Positions 17,425-28,258 of a DNA stretch of 64,000 bases are shown here, one piece after another. Source of the DNA: CBDCFL01 sp965216135 (GTDB taxonomy: Bacteria; Pseudomonadota; Alphaproteobacteria; Rhodobacterales; Rhodobacteraceae); the NCBI GenBank assembly GCA_965216135.1, contig CBDCFL010000023.1, forward strand, positions 248,001 through 312,000, written 5' to 3'. The notes beneath the pieces were generated by a model. The model searched no databases and was not told where the DNA came from. It saw nothing but the letters and a program-made list of their open reading frames with translations. How positions within the stretch are numbered: the stretch's first letter is position 1; each line of letters starts with the position of its first letter. A program made the translations under genes and the position numbers.

Positions 17425-18584
17425 TACCAACGGCCCTAGTCGTTGACCGTTTTGGCCCATTGTCTGGTAGTGATTGACGTGATTGCGGTTTTGTCGTTTG
17501 CAAAGAAGTTCCATGCTTCGCAACACCTGTCGACGATCTGCTCATAATTGTCGAAGACGGATATGGCGAGCTTGTTGGCACGCAGATAAGCCCACACATT
17601 TTCCATCGGGTTGAGTTCAGGGGAATAGGGCGGGAGTTTGAGCAGGGTGATGTTGTCGGGTACCTCCAGCTCTGCCGAACCGTGCCAGCCAGCGCCATCC
17701 AGAATGAGAAGGGCATGTGCGCCCGATGCGACGGTTTTAGCGATCTCGGCGAGATGCGCGCTCATGGCCTGTGTGTCGGCATGTGGCATGATCAGAGCGG
17801 CCGCTTCAGCCCGTTCCGGGCAGACGGCGCCGAAAATGTAGCTCCAGATATAGCGGGTGTCGCGCGGGGCACGGGGGCGTGTTCCACGCTCGGCCCAGAT
17901 ACGGGTGAGCGTGCCCTGCTGGCCAACCCGCGCTTCATCCTGAAACCATATCTCCAGGGGCTTGCTGCGGGCTGTTTCCGGCAAGGCTGCTTCTACCTCT
18001 GCGGCGAAGTTTTTTTAAAAGCCTCCTGTGCATCCGGGTCGGATTTCGGATGCTGCGGGCGCGCCGACAGACGCCGAAAGCCCAGGCTTGCCAATTGTTT
18101 GCCAACAGTTCGCTCATGCATGGTGACGCCGAAGCGCTCTTCGATCTTGCGTTTCAGATCAATGCGCCGCCAGCGCACAACCCCATCGGTTTCGGGGTCG
18201 GGACCCGCCCGAACCATTTCCGCCAACTCCTCCTTCTGTGCCGCGCTCAGCAGACAGGGTGGATCCGGCGGGCGACGGTTGAACAGGCCCGACACGCCCT
18301 CCGCATTGTAACGGTGGGCCCAATCCCGCAGCGTCTGCCGATCCATGCCGCAGTTTTCTGCCGCCGTCTTGCGGTCAACCCCATCCAGAACCAGGGCAAT
18401 CGCCAACATCCGTCGCGCCGCTTTCCCATCCCGGCACCGCGCCGCTTCCTGGCGAAGCTCGCCTGCGGACTTGTCTTTGCGCGTAATCCTTACTGCCATC
18501 AAAGCCTCCCTTGCCTTGATGCCACTGAATCAGATCACGCCGCTCGTGGGAATCCCCTTGAGTCAAATCTGGGGGCCGTTGGTA
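17425..18584 (-). mobile_element. IS630-family element type B, copy 1 (1160 bp)
   Basis: The terminal inverted repeats are perfect at the tips (TACCAACGGCCC / GGGCCGTTGGTA). It is flanked by TAA at 17422-17424 and 18585-18587. It lies 40 bp from type A copy 1 in the same host gene. Three further copies are at 55935, 57529 and 59132. Confidence 0.92.
17436..18502 (-). CDS. IS630-family transposase type B, copy 1 (two overlapping frames, -1 shift)
   Basis: Frame 1 (18502 to 17993, 169 aa) holds the helix-turn-helix part (KTAAENCGMDRQTLRDWAHR, LFNRRPPDPP). Frame 2 (to 17436) holds the DDE core (IWFQDEARVG, ALLILDGAGWH, LNPMENVWAYLRANK). The switch falls on a run of seven A (T-run 18010-18016 on the plus strand). 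A -1 shift there converts FKKTSPQR-stop into FKKNFAAEVEAALPE and joins the two parts. All four copies have the same A7, which argues for programmed frameshifting rather than random decay. Confidence 0.85.
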
Positions 18585-18851
18585 TAAGTCGTGCCTTCGC
18601 TGGTGACTTCGGTGTTTGCAACAAACAGCAGTTCCTGGCGTTCGACGGCACCGCGCCGGGCTTCGGCGGGCGTGGCAAAGGTGCTTAGTGCCAGCACGGC
18701 AACCAGCGACAGGAAAAATGGTTTCATGAATTTGACTCCGGCCAGATTTCAATGTGCCGCAGAGTTCTCAACAAAATTGGACGAAATTTTGGCTGTCCCT
18801 CTGCCTCAGGAGTGGTGAAGTGCAGCCGAAAATCCCAGTCAGATGAGCGGG

Positions 18852-20240
18852 TTAGGCGTGGATCGCCCCGTCGCCACAGGCCAGCGCAGCTTCGCGTACG
18901 GCTTCGGAAAAGGTCGGATGGGCGTGGCAGGTCAGTGCGAGGTCTTCAGCCGCGGCACCAAATTCCATGGCCACGCAGATCTCGTGGATCAACTCGCCCG
19001 CCGCCGGGCCGATCAGATGCGCGCCGAGGATGCGGTCGGTCGCGGCATCGGCGAGGATTTTGACAAAGCCGTCGCCCTGATGCACGGCCTTGGCGCGGCC
19101 GTTGCCCATGAAGGAAAACTTGCCGACCTTATAGGCGCGGCCCTCTTCTTTCAGCTCATGTTCGGTCTTGCCGACGCTGGCAACCTCGGGCGTTGTATAG
19201 ATCACCCCGGGGATAACCTCATAATTTACATGGCCTTTTTGGCCCGCGACCACTTGGGCCACGGCCATACCTTCGTCCTCGGCCTTGTGGGCCAGCATCG
19301 GGCCGGGGGTCGCATCGCCGATGGCGTAAATGTGGGGGACGCTGGTGGACCACTTGGCATGGGTTTCGATCTGGCCGTGGTCGGTCATCTTTAGCCCAAG
19401 TGCGTCGAGGCCGAGGCCGTCGGTGAACGGGCGGCGACCGGTGGCGACCAGCACGGTGTCGGCGTCGATCACATGTTCGCTGTCGTCCTCGCGCAGCTTG
19501 TAGGTGACTTTTGCCTTGGTTTTTGTCGTGCTCGCGGCCTGAACGGCGGCCCCCATTATGAAGGTAAGCCCTTGTTTTTTCATCGTTCTCTGGAACGTCT
19601 TCTGCACCTCGGCGTCCATGCCGGGCAGGATCGCGTCGAGGAATTCAATCACTGTGACCTCTGATCCCAGACGCGCGTAGACCGATCCCATTTCCAGCCC
19701 GATCACGCCCGCGCCGATGACCACCAGTTTTTTCGGGACCTTGGTCAGTTCCAGCGCGCCGGTGGAGCTGACAATAATATTTTCGTCGATCTCGACCCCG
19801 GGGATCGAGGTGGCGTCAGAGCCACTGGCGATGACGATATTCTTGGTTTCATAGACCTCTTTGCCGACCTTGACCTGACCAGCGGCGGGGATGGACGCCC
19901 ATCCATTGATCCAGTCTATCTTGTTCTTTTTGAACAGGAATTCTATGCCCTTGGTGTTCTGGGCGATGACTTCATCTTTGTAGGCCAGCATGGTTTTCCA
20001 ATCGACCGAGGGCGATTTACCCATCAGCCCCATCTTGGTGAAATTAGTCTGCGCGTCGTGCAGGGCATGGGTGGCGTGCAGCAACGCCTTGGACGGGATG
20101 CAGCCGACGTTCAGACAGGTGCCGCCGAGGGTTTCGCGCCCCTCGACCACAGCGGTTCTGAGCCCCAGTTGGGCGCAGCGGATGGCGCAGACATAGCCGC
20201 CGGGACCGGCGCCGATTACGATGACATCATAGGCGGGCAT
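18852..20240 (-). CDS. lpdA: dihydrolipoyl dehydrogenase (E3)
   Basis: 462 residues from the ATG at 20240, preceded by AAGGAG; the longer open frame upstream has no support. It has the FAD site (VIGAGPGGYVCAIR), redox-active disulfide (GGTCLNVGCIPSKALLH), NAD site (VIGAGVIGLEMGSVYARLG) and catalytic His region (CHAHPTFSEAVREA). It reoxidises dihydrolipoyl groups of SucB and passes electrons to NAD in the cytoplasm. It is downstream of sucA-sucB and the MAPEG gene on the same strand. Confidence 0.97.
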   Translation of the reverse strand: MPAYDVIVIGAGPGGYVCAIRCAQLGLRTAVVEGRETLGGTCLNVGCIPSKALLHATHALHDAQTNFTKMGLMGKSPSVDWKTMLAYKDEVIAQNTKGIEFLFKKNKIDWINGWASIPAAGQVKVGKEVYETKNIVIASGSDATSIPGVEIDENIIVSSTGALELTKVPKKLVVIGAGVIGLEMGSVYARLGSEVTVIEFLDAILPGMDAEVQKTFQRTMKKQGLTFIMGAAVQAASTTKTKAKVTYKLREDDSEHVIDADTVLVATGRRPFTDGLGLDALGLKMTDHGQIETHAKWSTSVPHIYAIGDATPGPMLAHKAEDEGMAVAQVVAGQKGHVNYEVIPGVIYTTPEVASVGKTEHELKEEGRAYKVGKFSFMGNGRAKAVHQGDGFVKILADAATDRILGAHLIGPAAGELIHEICVAMEFGAAAEDLALTCHAHPTFSEAVREAALACGDGAIHA

Positions 20241-20364
20241 GAGGGTCTCCTTGGGCAAATTCGGGAGTCGGATAGCTGTCGGAATCCTGTCGGACTCCTG
20301 TCGGACAAAATTTCGGGGCAGGTGCGGGGGTGGGTGCCGGAGCCAGCGCCCCGGCACGCTGGTA

Positions 20365-20751
20365 TCAGATGGCCAGGTAATAGAGCCAGGCCGTGGCCAG
20401 AAAACCCGCGAGCCAGGTAAGCGTTCTGAGCAATGGTATGCCCATCACGTAGAGAACCGGGTGGATGATACGCGCGATCAGAAAGACTTTCGCGGCCAGC
20501 AATGTTGAGGCGGTGAGCCCGCCGGTTGCCGCCAGGATCAGGATTGCCGGTGCGAAAAGCGCCATCGCCACGACTGCGTTTTGGGTAGCCCGCTCCAAGC
20601 GGCCCGCAACGCCGGTCAGTTCCGGCATTTCGTCGCGGGCGTTGAGGATCATTGTGAGCCCAACTTGCATCACAGCGGTGACCACGTGAAACAAGACGAT
20701 GACCACGACCACCAGGCCGTAGAGTGCTAGTATGGTGAGTTCCCCGGACAT
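20365..20751 (-). CDS. MAPEG-family membrane protein
   Basis: 128 residues with about four hydrophobic helices (LYGLVVVVIVLFHVVTAVM, VAMALFAPAILILAA, LLAAKVFLIARIIHPVLYV, LAGFLATAWLYYLAI). The central stretch ERATQNAVVAMALFAP and the IHPVLYVMGIPLLRT signature are typical of bacterial MAPEG proteins (membrane-associated eicosanoid/glutathione metabolism family). The catalytic role in bacteria is usually unknown. It lies between sucB and lpdA, where many Rhodobacterales carry unrelated small genes. Confidence 0.85.
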   Translation of the reverse strand: MSGELTILALYGLVVVVIVLFHVVTAVMQVGLTMILNARDEMPELTGVAGRLERATQNAVVAMALFAPAILILAATGGLTASTLLAAKVFLIARIIHPVLYVMGIPLLRTLTWLAGFLATAWLYYLAI

Positions 20752-20887
20752 GATTGCCCCCTACTGTTGTTGTTGAGTGGTCGCAGGCTAGCATGGGCGG
20801 GTGGGCATTGAGAATAGGACCACGCGCGAAGACATGCAGGTGGTGGTTGAAATCACCCGCCCTACACGCTGGCTGAGCAACCCACGC

Positions 20888-20908
20888 GTCCCGGACTTGA
20901 TCCGGGAC
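20888..20908. repeat. palindromic hairpin (REP-like) downstream of sucB
   Basis: An 8-bp perfect stem GTCCCGGA/TCCGGGAC with loop CTTGA lies in the 223-bp gap between sucB and the MAPEG gene. It may act as a terminator or mRNA-stabilising element. The CCGGAC-N3-GATCCGGG core recurs at 41633-41649 after mch. Confidence 0.5.
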
Positions 20909-20974
20909 CTCATCGGGCGAGGCCCGGCGCGGGAGCCGGGGCGCAGCAAATATTATTCCCGTCCATTTATGAAC

Positions 20975-22221
<1,247 letters not shown>

Positions 22222-22222
<1 letters not shown>

Positions 22223-25179
22223 CAGCTTGATCCTTCGATGCTGAGCGCTTCGTTCACAAGCGCGGATTGTTGGGCTTTATGGGCGCTGGCCAGCCCGGTG
22301 GCAGGCGAGGCGCTGGCGTTGCGGCCGACATAGCGCGGCCGCGTGTTCTTGGCCTTGATGCGGGTCAGAACCCACTCGATGTTCGGCTCGATAAACGACC
22401 AGCCGCCCTGATTTTTCGGCTCTTCCTGACACCAGATCATTTCAGCGCCCTTAAAGCGTTCCAGTTCCTTGACCATGGACAGCGCCGGGAAGGGATAAAA
22501 CTGTTCGATCCGCATCAGGTAGACGTCATCCAGGCCGCGCTCGTCGCGTTCGGCCAAGAGGTCGAAATAAACCTTGCCCGAGCACATCACCAAGCGCTTG
22601 ATTTTGGCGTCTGGTTTCAACTTGGTATCCGAATGGCCCTTTTGCGCATCATCCCAGAGCACCCGGTGAAACGACGAGCCGGTGACGAATTCGTCGGTGT
22701 CGGAGACCGCCATTTTGTGCCTGAGCAGCGATTTCGGCGTCATCAGGATCAGCGGTTTGCGGAAATCACGGTGCAGCTGGCGGCGCAGGATATGAAAATA
22801 ATTCGCCGGTGTCGTGCAATTGGCGACGATCCAGTTGTCGCCGCCGCACATCTGCAGAAACCGTTCCAGCCGGGCGGAGGAGTGTTCCGGCCCCTGGCCT
22901 TCGTAGCCATGCGGCAGAAGCAGGGCCAGACCAGACATGCGCAGCCATTTCGCCTCGCCCGATGAGATGAACTGATCGATCATGATCTGCGCGCCGTTGG
23001 CGAAATCGCCGAACTGCGCCTCCCATAAAACCAGGGCGTTGGGTTCGGCCAGGCTGTAGCCGTATTCAAAGCCCAGGACCGCATATTCGGACAGCATAGA
23101 ATCGATGACATCAAAGCGCGCCTGGCCGCCGCGGATGTGGTTGAGCGGGTAATGGCGGGCCTCGGTTTCCTGATCGACCAGGCCGGAATGGCGCTGGCTG
23201 AACGTGCCACGCGCGCTGTCCTGACCGGACAGACGCACAGGAATGCCTTCCATCAGCAGCGAGCCGATGGCCATCGCCTCAGCAGTGGCCCAGTCAACGC
23301 CCTGACCGGATGCGAACATCTCGGCCTTGGTTTCCAAAATCCGCGTCACGGTGCGGTGCAGTTGCACGTCCTTTGGCGGCCGGGTCAGCGCATTGCCGAT
23401 CTGGGCCAAGGTATTGGCGCTGATCGAGGTTTTGCCGCGCTGGTAATTCTCACCCTCGCTGTCGAGATGAGACCAGCGGCCATCGAGCCAGTCGGCCTTG
23501 TTGGGTTTGTAATTCTTGCCGGCCTCAAATTCTTCATTCAGATGCGCCTGAAAAGCCGCCTTCATGTCCTCGATCTCACCTTCGGGGATCAGCCCGTCGG
23601 CGACCAGGCGGTCGGTATAGACCTGCAGCGTGGTTTTCTGTTTTTTGATCCGCTTGTACATCAGCGGATTTGTGAACATCGGCTCGTCGCCTTCGTTATG
23701 GCCGAAGCGGCGGTAACAGAAAATGTCGAGCACCACGTCCTTGTGAAACTTTTGCCGGAACTCGGTGGCCACGCGGGCAGCGTGACACACCGCTTCGGGG
23801 TCGTCGCCGTTGACGTGGAAGATCGGCGCCTCGACCATCAGCGCGATATCGGTTGGATAGGGGCTTGACCGGCTGAAATGCGGGGCGGTTGTAAAGCCGA
23901 TCTGGTTGTTGACGATGATGTGGATGGTTCCGCCGGTCCGGTGGCCGACGAGGCCGGAAAGGCCAAAGCATTCCGCCACAACGCCTTGTCCGGCAAAGGC
24001 GGCATCGCCGTGCAGCAGCACCGGGATGACGGATGAATGATCGCTGTCGTGATACTGCGCCTGTTTGGCGCGCGCCTTGCCCAGGACGACTGGATTGACG
24101 GCCTCAAGGTGCGAGGGATTGGCGGTCAGCGACAAGTGAACGACATTGCCGTCAAACTCGCGGTCAGATGAGGTGCCCAGGTGGTATTTCACATCGCCTG
24201 AGCCCCCGACGTCTTCGGGTTTGGACGAGCCGCCGTGAAACTCATGAAATATGGCGCGGTAGGGTTTGGCCATCACATTGGCCAATATCGACAGCCGCCC
24301 GCGGTGCGGCATCCCGATGACGATGTCCTTGACACCCAGCGCACCGCCGCGCTTGACGATCTGTTCCATCGCCGGCACCACGCTCTCGGCGCCGTCAAGG
24401 CCAAAGCGTTTGGTGCCCATGTATTTGACATGTAAGAATTTTTCAAAACCTTCGGCTTCGACCAATTTGTTGAGGATCGCTTTGCGTCCGTCGCGGGTAA
24501 AGGCGATCTCTTTGCCGTATCCTTCGATCCGTTCTTTCAGCCAAGCCGCCTGTTCGGGAACGGAAATGTGCATATATTGCAGAGCAAATGTGCCGCAATA
24601 GGTGCGCTTCACAATATCCAGAATTTGCCGCATCGAGGCGGTATCCAGCCCCAACACGTGGTCGATAAATATCGGCCGGTCCATGTCGGCCTCGGTAAAT
24701 CCGTAGGATTTCGGGTCAAGTTCCGGATGCGGCGTCACCTCGCGCATATCCAGGGGATCAAGGTCGGCCACCAGATGGCCGCGGATGCGGTAGGCACGGA
24801 TGATCATCAGGGCGCGCAAGCTGTCCAGCACCGCCTTGCGGGCATCGGTATCGGACAGGGCCACGCCTTGTTCGGCGGCGCGGGATATGATCTTTTCGGA
24901 CGTTATCTGCGGATCTTCCGCCCACTGGCCGTCGAGGGCGGCGGTCAGATCGTCGTGGGGCTCTGGCGGCCAGTCGGCGCGCGCCCAGCTTGGACCGGCT
25001 GCTTCGCGTTTGGCGTCCATTTCCGTGTCGCCCAGCTCTTTGAAAAAGGTCTGCCAGCCTTCGTCAACGGACGCCGGGTTTTCGGCATAGCGCGCATGGA
25101 GCTGCTCGACATATTCGGCGTTATGGCCTTGCAAGAAAGACGAAGCTTTGAAGATTGTGTTGGGGGATTGGTCGGTCAT
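22222..25179 (-). CDS. sucA: 2-oxoglutarate dehydrogenase E1 component
   Basis: 985 residues from the ATG at 25179, preceded by AAGAGG; the upstream extension to 25212 lacks support. Family features are the N-terminal YVEQLHARY region, the thiamine-diphosphate domain with GMPHRGRLSILANV and HGDAAFAGQGVV, and the C-terminal domain with LLPHGYEGQGPEHSSARLERFLQ. It decarboxylates 2-oxoglutarate and succinylates the SucB lipoyl group. It is followed directly by sucB and preceded by a sulfotransferase gene 91 bp upstream. Confidence 0.97.
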
Positions 25180-25270
25180 GATCGGGCCTCTTTTGATAGG
25201 AGACGGTGGCATCGCGCCGGATTAAGATCGGTTGAATTAGCAGATGGTAAGGACGGGCGGGCGAGACGGT

Positions 25271-26050
25271 TCATATCTGGACCTCGCCGAGAATTCTGCA
25301 GCGCATCGCCCAAATGCGGCGGCGCAGCCTGGATTGAAACCGCAACGGGCGGCTTTGCGCCTTGAGCGGCAGCGGCACATGGGCAGGCACGTAGACCGGG
25401 GCCAGATGCGCGGGTTGTGGCGGATAATCATAGGCCTTCAGATCGGCGGCGAAATGCTTTTCTGCCTTGGCGATCAGCTTGGGTGAAACCTCGGCCCGGG
25501 TGAACGCGTCGGCGCCGAATTCAGGCAGGGCGTTGAGGTTGGCGATTTCCGTGTCAGGGGCTTTGGTGCCGGTCAGATCGTCAAGATAGGCGACAATGGG
25601 CTCAAGACCGTCCTCAAGCTTGAACACAGTCGCATCCTCGGGGATCAGCTCGACCGCCGGGCGCAGGTGGTTGTCGTGCATTTGCGGCGCATAGGGCAGG
25701 AGACTGCGGTATTCTGCAAACCATTCCTCGATGCCCATGCCATTGGGAATACAGCGGTTATGTGTGGCCTGAAAATTATAGGCGCTGATCAGGCGAGCCA
25801 GCGGATGGCGGACAACAGCAAAGCTCGATCTGATCCAGCCATCAGGAAAAAGCGAGGCCAGCGTTTGCTGGTCGACATGCTGGGGCGAGGTCAGCGACCA
25901 GCTCTGGGCGACCGGGCGGGCAAAGAAGCGGTTGTCAAGAAATGCCAGGTTTCCAAAGCGGGCCCCAAGGTAAGCCTCGACCGACTGTCCGCCGCATTTG
26001 GGGACATGAGCGAAGAAGTGCAGATCGCCTTTATGTCGGAAAATTGGCAC
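25271..26050 (-). CDS. sulfotransferase-family protein inside the suc operon
   Basis: 259 residues from a GTG at 26050, 10 bp after the sucD stop. The N-terminal HVPKCGGQSVEAYL resembles the 5'-phosphosulfate-binding loop and VVRHPLARLISAYNF the 3'-phosphate-binding motif of PAPS-dependent sulfotransferases. The C-terminal ~30 residues are basic. It probably moves a sulfuryl group to an unknown acceptor. Its position between sucD and sucA on the same strand implies co-expression with TCA genes. Two other sulfotransferase-like genes lie within the sdh cluster. Confidence 0.82.
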   Translation of the reverse strand: MPIFRHKGDLHFFAHVPKCGGQSVEAYLGARFGNLAFLDNRFFARPVAQSWSLTSPQHVDQQTLASLFPDGWIRSSFAVVRHPLARLISAYNFQATHNRCIPNGMGIEEWFAEYRSLLPYAPQMHDNHLRPAVELIPEDATVFKLEDGLEPIVAYLDDLTGTKAPDTEIANLNALPEFGADAFTRAEVSPKLIAKAEKHFAADLKAYDYPPQPAHLAPVYVPAHVPLPLKAQSRPLRFQSRLRRRIWAMRCRILGEVQI

Positions 26051-26060
26051 GGTTTGATTC

Positions 26061-26942
26061 CTAGCCTATGGCCTCGAGCACCGCTTCGCCCAGCCCCGCC
26101 GGACTTTCGGCGACGACGATACCGGCGGCGCGCATGGCTTCGATCTTGTCCTCGGCGCCGCCTTTGCCGCCGGCGACGATGGCGCCCGCATGGCCCATAC
26201 GGCGGCCCGGCGGGGCGGTGCGCCCGGCGATGAACCCGGCACAGGGCTTGGACCGGCCTTTTTTCGCCTCATCAATCAGAAACTGGGCGGCGTCTTCTTC
26301 TGCGCTGCCGCCGATTTCGCCGATCATGATGATCGATTGGGTTTCGTTGTCGGCCAGAAACATTTCCAGGACGTCGATATGTTCGCATCCTTTGATCGGA
26401 TCGCCGCCGATGCCCACTGCCGTGGATTGGCCGAGGCCGGAGTCGGAGGTTTGTTTGACCGCCTCATAGGTTAGCGTGCCCGAGCGGGATACCACGCCGC
26501 AGGAACCGCGCTTGTGGATGTGGCCAGGCATGATGCCGATCTTGCAGGCACCGGGAGTGATGATGCCGGGGCAATTGGGGCCGACAAGGATGGAACTGGA
26601 CCCCTCCAGCGCCCGTTTGACGCGCATCATGTCCAGGACCGGAATGCCTTCGGTGATGCAGCAGATCAGCGGGATGCGCGCGTCGAGTGCTTCGAGGATC
26701 GAGTCAGCGGCAAAGGGTGGGGGGACGTAGATAACCGAGGCATTGGCTTGCGTTTTGGCCACCGCTTCGTGGCAGGAATTGAACACCGGCAGGTCGAGAT
26801 GGACCTGGCCACCTTTGCCCGGCGTGACGCCACCGACCATTTTGGTGCCATACGCGATGGCCTGTTCAGAGTGGAACGTGCCCTGGCTGCCGGTGAAGCC
26901 CTGGCAGATGACCTTAGTGTTTTCGTTTACGAGTACGGCCAC
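26061..26942 (-). CDS. sucD: succinate-CoA ligase subunit alpha
   Basis: 293 residues from a GTG at 26942 with GAAGGGG upstream. The CoA-binding Rossmann part (GFTGSQGTFHSEQAIAYGTKMVGG) is followed by the ligase half with VGPNCPGIITPG and the phospho-His in RRMGHAGAIVAGGKG. Together with SucC it makes ATP or GTP from succinyl-CoA. It is separated from sucC by a secreted-protein gene and a higBA-like module on the opposite strand. Confidence 0.97.
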   Translation of the reverse strand: MAVLVNENTKVICQGFTGSQGTFHSEQAIAYGTKMVGGVTPGKGGQVHLDLPVFNSCHEAVAKTQANASVIYVPPPFAADSILEALDARIPLICCITEGIPVLDMMRVKRALEGSSSILVGPNCPGIITPGACKIGIMPGHIHKRGSCGVVSRSGTLTYEAVKQTSDSGLGQSTAVGIGGDPIKGCEHIDVLEMFLADNETQSIIMIGEIGGSAEEDAAQFLIDEAKKGRSKPCAGFIAGRTAPPGRRMGHAGAIVAGGKGGAEDKIEAMRAAGIVVAESPAGLGEAVLEAIG

Positions 26943-26961
26943 TATTCAGCCCCTTCTTTTC

Positions 26962-27012
26962 GTATCACGGCGTGATACATATTGATTGACGGATGTATCA
27001 TGGCGTGATACA
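26962..27012. promoter_or_regulatory. two operator palindromes for the higBA-like module
   Basis: GTATCA-CGGCG-TGATAC at 26962-26978 and TGTATCA-TGGCG-TGATACA at 26994-27012 share the half-site GTATCA with a 5-bp spacer and are centred 33 bp apart. The second ends on the A of the toxin start codon. This is the arrangement expected for autorepression by a HigA-type antitoxin. Confidence 0.8.
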
Positions 27013-27248
27013 TGAACGCGGTGATCCGGTCGATCCGCGACAAGCGCGTTTACCAGTTGATGGATGGAGTTGCGCCAAAGCGGTTTCCGCCAGACTTGGT
27101 GCGCGCGGCCAGAAATCGAATTCGAATGCTTGACGCGGCAGAGAGGCTTGAAGAGCTGCTTATACCGACGTCCAATCGGCTGGAGCGTCTGCGCGGTGAC
27201 AGAACCGGCCAATGGTCGATACGGATCAACCGGCAGTGGCGCATCTGA
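27012..27248 (+). pseudogene. higB: HigB/RelE-type toxin with premature stop
   Basis: 78 codons from the ATG at 27012 read MNAVIRSIRDKRVYQLMDG, then LERLRGDRTGQWSIRINRQWRI and TGA at 27246-27248. Family members continue with C-F-R-W; here the same frame reads FRWTERGAKDVEIVDYHRGN after the stop, so a Cys codon has probably become TGA. The frame then runs without a stop into higA, so the usual toxin stop after VDYH is also missing. The product lacks the C-terminal strand of the RNase fold and is probably inactive. Confidence 0.85.
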
Positions 27249-27308
27249 TTTCGCTGGACCGAGCGCGGGGCAAAAGATGTTGAAATCGTGGACTATCACC
27301 GAGGTAAC

Positions 27309-27638
27309 ATGATGAGAATTCGAGCTAACCCACCAATCCATCCCGGCGAAATCCTGCGGGACGAATTCATGGTTCCGCTGACATTGTCGGCGGGAAAAAT
27401 CGCCAAGGCGGTGGGTGTGCCGCGTTCGCGCATAGAACGATTGGCGCGCGAGGAAACGGCCTTGACCGCCGACACCGCCGCGCGGCTGGGCCGGTATTTC
27501 AAGACCTCCGCTGAGTTCTGGCTGAACCTGCAGCGGGGTTACGAACTGGATTGCCTGCTGGCCGACAAGACCCGGCTGGCGGCGCTCGATGCGATTGTGC
27601 CGCTGGAACGGCCGGATTTGGAGGGGGAGGTGGCCTAG
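27309..27638 (+). CDS. higA: HigA-family antitoxin (addiction module, XRE helix-turn-helix)
   Basis: 109 residues from the ATG at 27309 (ATGATG, so 27312 is an alternative). It contains the HigA signature NPPIHPGEILRDEFMVPL and a helix-turn-helix (LSAGKIAKAVGVPRSRIERLAREE, TADTAARLGRYF). It normally neutralises HigB and represses the module through the two palindromes upstream. Here it may persist without an active toxin. It lies on the opposite strand between sucD and the secreted-protein gene. Confidence 0.92.
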   Translation: MMRIRANPPIHPGEILRDEFMVPLTLSAGKIAKAVGVPRSRIERLAREETALTADTAARLGRYFKTSAEFWLNLQRGYELDCLLADKTRLAALDAIVPLERPDLEGEVA

Positions 27639-27712
27639 ACGGGCGTGGGCCGCCGGGGCAGCGGGGCGCTGGCGGATGGGATATTTGTCTATGAATGGGG
27701 GCAATGCAATTC

Positions 27713-28255
27713 CTACTTTTCTGTTTTAGCAACAAAAGAGTAAGTGCCACCGGATATGCCTAATTTGAGTGCATCAATGATTGCTATGTAGCTTCCGGAT
27801 GCAAGCGATTCAGTCTCCCATATTCGATATCTCTGGCCCGCCTGAACTTCCTCATAGGCTGCATTACCAATTGTTTGAAGTTCTTGAAGCGCTGCCAGCG
27901 TTTCCTGTGCGCCGGTGTATGGGTTCGACACGGTGCAAGTAGACATTGAAACGCCATCAATTTCCGCCTCGGAAACTGCTAAAAAATACAATTCACTTGG
28001 CGAGTCCCCGACAGACCACGCTTGAAATTCGGCGCTCGGATCCTGCGGCCCAAGCATCAAGGCATCCGCTCCTGACAATTCGCTGTAGCCAAATGACTGG
28101 GCGGCTGCCCGTATTTTGTCAGTCCGGCCGGGATTCAAAAGACAATGTCCGACAAAGGCGTTGGCCAGTTCCGAAGGCGAAATGTATTCTTGCGCAATTA
28201 CCGAACCGGGCGAAAGTAAGCCAACTACCAACAATCTGAGGGGCAATCTAGTCAA
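27713..28255 (-). CDS. secreted hypothetical protein between sucC and sucD
   Basis: 180 residues. The start is a TTG at 28255, three bases after the sucC stop; GAAGGGG in the end of sucC gives the ribosome site at proper spacing. A signal peptide is visible (LPLRLLVVGLLSPGSVIA, cleavage before QEY). Two cysteines (HCLLNPGR and MSTCTVSNP) may form a disulfide in the periplasm. I do not recognise the family. The base composition is lower in GC than sucC and sucD, which suggests a different history. Confidence 0.7.
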   Translation of the reverse strand: MTRLPLRLLVVGLLSPGSVIAQEYISPSELANAFVGHCLLNPGRTDKIRAAAQSFGYSELSGADALMLGPQDPSAEFQAWSVGDSPSELYFLAVSEAEIDGVSMSTCTVSNPYTGAQETLAALQELQTIGNAAYEEVQAGQRYRIWETESLASGSYIAIIDALKLGISGGTYSFVAKTEK

Positions 28256-28258
28256 GTC

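Larger units (their letters stand above)
16097..18727 (-). pseudogene. small secreted protein gene interrupted by two IS630-family elements
   Basis: The ATG is at 18727. The product starts with a signal peptide (MKPFFLSLVAVLALSTF, then ATPAEA) and continues LLFVANTEVTSEGT to 18588. IS630 type B occupies 17425-18584 and type A 16220-17384; 40 bp of the gene lie between them. Removing both with one TAA duplication each gives one uninterrupted frame (EGTTYALCQLVTTHSK, LGINFWRSVDSYV, AANNLRLDPYRYSRRAK) ending at a TAG at 16097-16099. The ancestral protein was about 100 residues. I do not recognise the family. The two elements were inserted independently. Confidence 0.85.

Noticed and set aside
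24568..25365. 265-codon plus-strand frame antisense to sucA
   Set aside because: Lies wholly opposite sucA and its leader; no motifs.
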